Program-made: the position numbers and the translations under genes
Source of the DNA: Spirochaetia bacterium
Lineage (GTDB): Bacteria > Spirochaetota > Spirochaetia > Treponematales > Breznakiellaceae
Direction: 5' to 3'
DNA: 7,429 nucleotides
NCBI GenBank assembly: GCA_026002265.1
Contig: BOBG01000097.1
Location: 1-7,429 of the forward strand
Shown here: positions 5,271-7,429 of the stretch, in pieces
How the letters are laid out: every line of letters begins with the position of its first letter
How positions within the stretch are numbered: position 1 is the first letter of the stretch
Notes under the pieces: model-generated
The model's input: the letters and a program-made list of their open reading frames with translations, nothing else
What the model was told of the DNA's origin: nothing
Database searches by the model: none

Positions 5271-5599
5271 AACCTGGTGAATTGTACCGGGTTTACCGTG
5301 GTGCCAAATACGATCCAAAAAATTATCGTGTTTTTGTGGTAGTAAGCCGGCAAACGCTTATTGATTCGAAGTTTTCTACGGTTGTATGCGCACCAATTTA
5401 TAGTAATTATGATGGTATAACAACGCAAGTTCCGGTTGGAATTGAGGAAGGTTTGAAACATAATAGCTCTATATATTGTGATGAATTGATAAGTTTACCG
5501 AAATCGATGTTGACTAATTATATCGGCAGTCTTTCGTATGAAAAATTAGAAGCATTGGAAAGAAGCTTAATAATTGCGTTAGATATTAGACTTGTTTAA
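5267..5599 (+). CDS. MazF/PemK-family toxin (endoribonuclease)
   Basis: A 110-residue protein, the usual length for MazF/PemK toxins, which cleave mRNA at short motifs. The fold can be followed: [11 protein letters not shown] (first strand), [14 protein letters not shown] (21-33), [11 protein letters not shown] (37-47), [30 protein letters not shown] (53-82), then [23 protein letters not shown] (85-107). R21 sits where MazF proteins carry their conserved catalytic arginine; the position usually held by Thr in 'APIT' is Tyr45. The ATG overlaps the antitoxin stop. The end of the gene abuts the reverse-transcriptase remnant. Confidence 0.85.
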   Translation: MKPGELYRVYRGAKYDPKNYRVFVVVSRQTLIDSKFSTVVCAPIYSNYDGITTQVPVGIEEGLKHNSSIYCDELISLPKSMLTNYIGSLSYEKLEALERSLIIALDIRLV

Positions 5600-5609
5600 C
5601 AATCTCAAA

Positions 5610-5629
5610 CATGCTGTAATGACAGCATG
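5610..5629. repeat. Perfect 8-bp hairpin after the toxin gene
   Basis: CATGCTGTAATGACAGCATG has fully complementary 8-base arms around AATG and lies 11 bases after the toxin stop. No T-run follows, so a classical intrinsic terminator is not supported; it may protect the 3' end of the toxin mRNA. Confidence 0.45.
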
Positions 5630-5649
5630 GGAAAGGGAAAAAAGGTGTC

Positions 5650-5910
5650 GTGAAGCAGCCAGTTTTAGAAAAGACAGCACGAGGTTTACCGTTTTTAGGT
5701 TTTTTAATACAGCAAACCGGCATATATCTTTTACAAAAATCAAAAAAAAGAATGTTAAACAAAGCAAAAATAATTTACGATGAGATTCATTCCGGTATTT
5801 CAGAAGAAGAAGCGCATACTCGTTTATTGAGTGTATTTGCAGCGGTTCAACTTGCCAGAACAAATGTTATTCGCTATACTATTTTGCACAAGTATTGCTT
5901 CTGGAATTAA
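5650..5910 (+). pseudogene. C-terminal remnant of a DGR-type reverse transcriptase
   Basis: The frame encodes ~86 residues: KQPVLEKTARGLPFLGFLI, then YLLQKSKKRMLNKAKIIYDE, SGISEEEAHTRLLSVFAAVQLART and a short tail. DGR and related bacterial reverse transcriptases end with just such a stretch: a G(L/V)PFLG(F/Y) motif after the palm domain, a basic 'L..+SK+R...K' helix and an 'SEEE...R..S..A' thumb helix. The palm with its YxDD catalytic box is absent, and a stop at 5620-5622 closes the frame upstream, so the gene is dead. The GTG at 5650 has AAAAAAGG upstream but is probably not a real start. The assignment is recognition from memory of motif pattern; a profile search against DGR reverse transcriptases would settle it. 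Confidence 0.6.
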
Positions 5911-5970
5911 CCGTGTTCTCCGACATACCGGTCAACAACTCCTCATTCCTAACTCTGAAAAATAGAACTC

Positions 5971-5999
5971 TTTACATATGTCATTTTATATAGTATGCT
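5971..5999 (+). promoter_or_regulatory. Possible sigma-70-like promoter for the YfaP-like gene
   Basis: TTTACA (5971-5976, five of six consensus) is followed after 17 bases by TATGCT (5994-5999); a shifted alternative -10 is TAGTAT at 5991-5996. A good ribosome site AAAGGAG follows at 6008-6014. Confidence 0.35.
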
Positions 6000-6019
6000 T
6001 TTTTGTTAAAGGAGTTTTT

Positions 6020-6763
6020 ATGAAAAAAATACTTTTATTATGTGCCGGTTTGTGTGTCGGCATAGCGGTTTATGGACAGACGACTGTCGGGGAAGACCTT
6101 GCTATCCAGCGGCGGCTTATGGGGTTAAAAATGTCCGGCCTGATACCGATGCGTTTTGCGAATGCTGTAGATGGGAAGCCCATCGCCGGAGCGCAGATTG
6201 CGATTGAAGGTATTGGGGATTTTGTCACCAATAACGAGGGAATTATCACCTTTCCGGAGCGTGATGACGGATATTTTTCGCTGATATTTTCAAAACAGGG
6301 TTTTATCACTACGGCAATTGATTTCGAGATAAAACTCAATAACGTATTTGGCAACCGGTTTTCAATTTCGCCGGAATTACCTCGCGGGTTCCGGATCGTT
6401 CTTGATTGGGGAGAGCATCCGGCTGATTTAGACCTGCATCTTGAAAAAGCCGGTGGCTACCATATTTCTTACTGGAATATGCACAGTGCAGACGATGGGA
6501 CTGCATTTCTTGATAGAGACGACCGGCATAGCTTTGGTCCGGAAACAATTACAGTGGAACGTATTGAAAGTACCGGTGTTTACGACATTTATATTATTGA
6601 TTATACTAATCGAAACCTAAGTAATTCTTATGCCCTTTCGCAGTCCGGAGCAGTGGTTCGGGTATACGGCGATAACCGGCTTTTGCGTACCTTTAGGGTA
6701 CCGGAGAATAGGCCCGGTATGAGATGGGATGTCTGCCGGATTGTAAATGGAGTAGTTAATTAA
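6020..6763 (+). CDS. Secreted protein with carboxypeptidase-regulatory-like segment and YfaP/DUF2135-like domain
   Basis: A 247-residue protein. The ATG at 6020 is preferred over one at 5978 because AAAGGAG (6008-6014) precedes it and the first 19 residues are a signal peptide (MKKILLLCAGLCVGIAVYG, then Q). Residues ~44-105 (FANAVDGKPIAGAQIAIEGI, NNEGIITFP, YFSLIFSKQGFI) match the beta-sandwich of carboxypeptidase-regulatory-like domains. Residues ~124-225 look like YfaP/DUF2135: RIVLDWGEHPADLDLHLE, FLDRDDRHSFGPETITVE, GVYDIYIIDYTN, and a RVYGDNRLLRTFRVP strand. The acidic DLD and DRDD motifs suggest metal binding. Role unknown; probably periplasmic or outer-membrane associated. It has its own likely promoter and a 57-base gap to the next gene. 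Confidence 0.78.
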   Translation: MKKILLLCAGLCVGIAVYGQTTVGEDLAIQRRLMGLKMSGLIPMRFANAVDGKPIAGAQIAIEGIGDFVTNNEGIITFPERDDGYFSLIFSKQGFITTAIDFEIKLNNVFGNRFSISPELPRGFRIVLDWGEHPADLDLHLEKAGGYHISYWNMHSADDGTAFLDRDDRHSFGPETITVERIESTGVYDIYIIDYTNRNLSNSYALSQSGAVVRVYGDNRLLRTFRVPENRPGMRWDVCRIVNGVVN

Positions 6764-6820
6764 GATTAGGAGATACACCAAAGAGAAAGCATTGGGTTTT
6801 CCATAAAGGAAATTAAAAAC

Positions 6821-7429
6821 ATGAAAAAAACGAAAGCATTGTCCCAAGCCGATGAACAGATTATCAACTCTTACAAGACCACTGTAGACGCCCTGGCAGC
6901 GTATCTGGGGGAGGCTTTTGAAATTGTCCTCCACCGGCTCGACGACCTGGATCATTCGGTGATCAAGGCGGCCAATGCCTTTCATTCCGGCCGCAGTGAA
7001 GGCGCACCCATCACGGATCTCGCCCTCTCTTTGCTCGAAGATATTCATAAACATCAGGACACTCATGTATGGAGAACCTATTACTCCAAAAGTAAATACG
7101 GCAAGCCGGTTAAATCAGTAACCATAGTCATCTGCGGGACGCACGGCCGGGCTATCGGACTCCTGTGTATCAATATGTATCTGGACAGCCCTATCTCCGC
7201 GCTTTTTCAACCCTTTGCGTTCAATGAGACTAAGGACTATATCCAGGAGAGCTATATCAATAACTCCGAAGAGCTAATCTGCCAATCCTTGGAAACAATC
7301 CGGAAAGATGTTGAACAGGATGATAGCATCCTGATGTCCCAGAAAAACAAGGAAATCGTAACGATTCTCTATCATCAAGGCATCTTCAAATTCAAGAATG
7401 CCGTCAAGATCATCTCTGAAAAACTCAAC
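6821..7429 (+). CDS. YheO-like PAS/helix-turn-helix transcriptional regulator, 3' end beyond the window
   Basis: The frame is open from ATG 6821 to the edge: 203 residues seen of a family usually about 220-240. AAAGGA (6805-6810) lies 10 bases upstream. Residues ~12-125 match the YheO-type PAS domain (PAS_6): INSYKTTVDALAAYLGEAFEIVLHRLDDLDHSVIKAANAFHSGR, TDLALSLLEDI, VKSVTIVICGTHGRAIGLLCINMYLDSP. Residues from ~173 (NKEIVTILYHQGIFKFKNAVKIISEKLN) begin the C-terminal helix-turn-helix, whose recognition helix is cut off. E. coli relatives include YheO and the D-arginine regulator DauR; small-molecule sensing is therefore likely, but the ligand cannot be inferred. GC-rich codon use differs from the AT-rich toxin-antitoxin region and looks like a native core gene. 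Confidence 0.85.
   Translation, partial: MKKTKALSQADEQIINSYKTTVDALAAYLGEAFEIVLHRLDDLDHSVIKAANAFHSGRSEGAPITDLALSLLEDIHKHQDTHVWRTYYSKSKYGKPVKSVTIVICGTHGRAIGLLCINMYLDSPISALFQPFAFNETKDYIQESYINNSEELICQSLETIRKDVEQDDSILMSQKNKEIVTILYHQGIFKFKNAVKIISEKLN

Noticed and set aside
4533..6019. Template repeat of the DGR within the window
   Set aside because: No segment on either strand resembles the VR apart from the two VR copies themselves.
1..7429. tRNA, rRNA or insertion-sequence transposase genes
   Set aside because: No such sequence or terminal inverted repeats with a transposase frame were recognised.

Overview
The window reads as a chromosomal accessory region of a spirochaete, most likely a host-associated or gut Treponema. 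This rests on recognition of protein families (CsgG/LpoB-like secreted proteins, PEGA-like repeats fused to formylglycine-generating-enzyme (FGE)-like C-type lectin domains, YfaP-like and YheO-like proteins), on mid-GC DNA and on strong CCGG enrichment. It is an inference, not a database match. All supported genes are on the + strand.

Left part (1-4532): three secreted proteins in a row. The first is cut by the left edge and ends at 1092; it has 77-residue beta-type repeats followed by an FGE-like domain. The second (1428-2537) is a CsgG/LpoB-like plus LPP20-like secreted protein. The third (2631-4532) is complete: signal peptide, CsgG-like domain, three 77-residue repeats, FGE-like domain. 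The first and third are paralogues. Their last ~130 bases carry the central observation of this window. A 102-base stretch differs at 31 positions, 26 of them at first or second codon positions and mostly involving A, while 29 bases before it and 49 bases after it are identical. This is the expected signature of variable regions (VRs) of a diversity-generating retroelement (DGR) acting on lectin-fold display proteins, as known for TvpA of Treponema denticola. The FGE-like domains lack the catalytic cysteines, which fits binding rather than catalysis.

Middle part (4533-5910): a REP-like palindromic element, a small GIY-YIG nuclease gene that has lost its usual C-terminus through an apparent one-base deletion, a ribbon-helix-helix/MazF-type toxin-antitoxin pair with an operator-like palindrome, and a C-terminal fragment of what looks like a DGR-type reverse transcriptase. 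A DGR would normally carry its accessory gene (avd), template repeat (TR) and reverse transcriptase in this position. No template repeat and no intact reverse transcriptase lie in the window, so the two variable proteins are either served in trans by another DGR or are relics of a dead one.

Right part (6020-7429): a secreted protein with a carboxypeptidase-regulatory-like segment and a YfaP/DUF2135-like domain, then the first 203 residues of a YheO-type PAS/helix-turn-helix regulator that runs off the right edge. The intergenic regions hold several stem-loops, which are listed separately.
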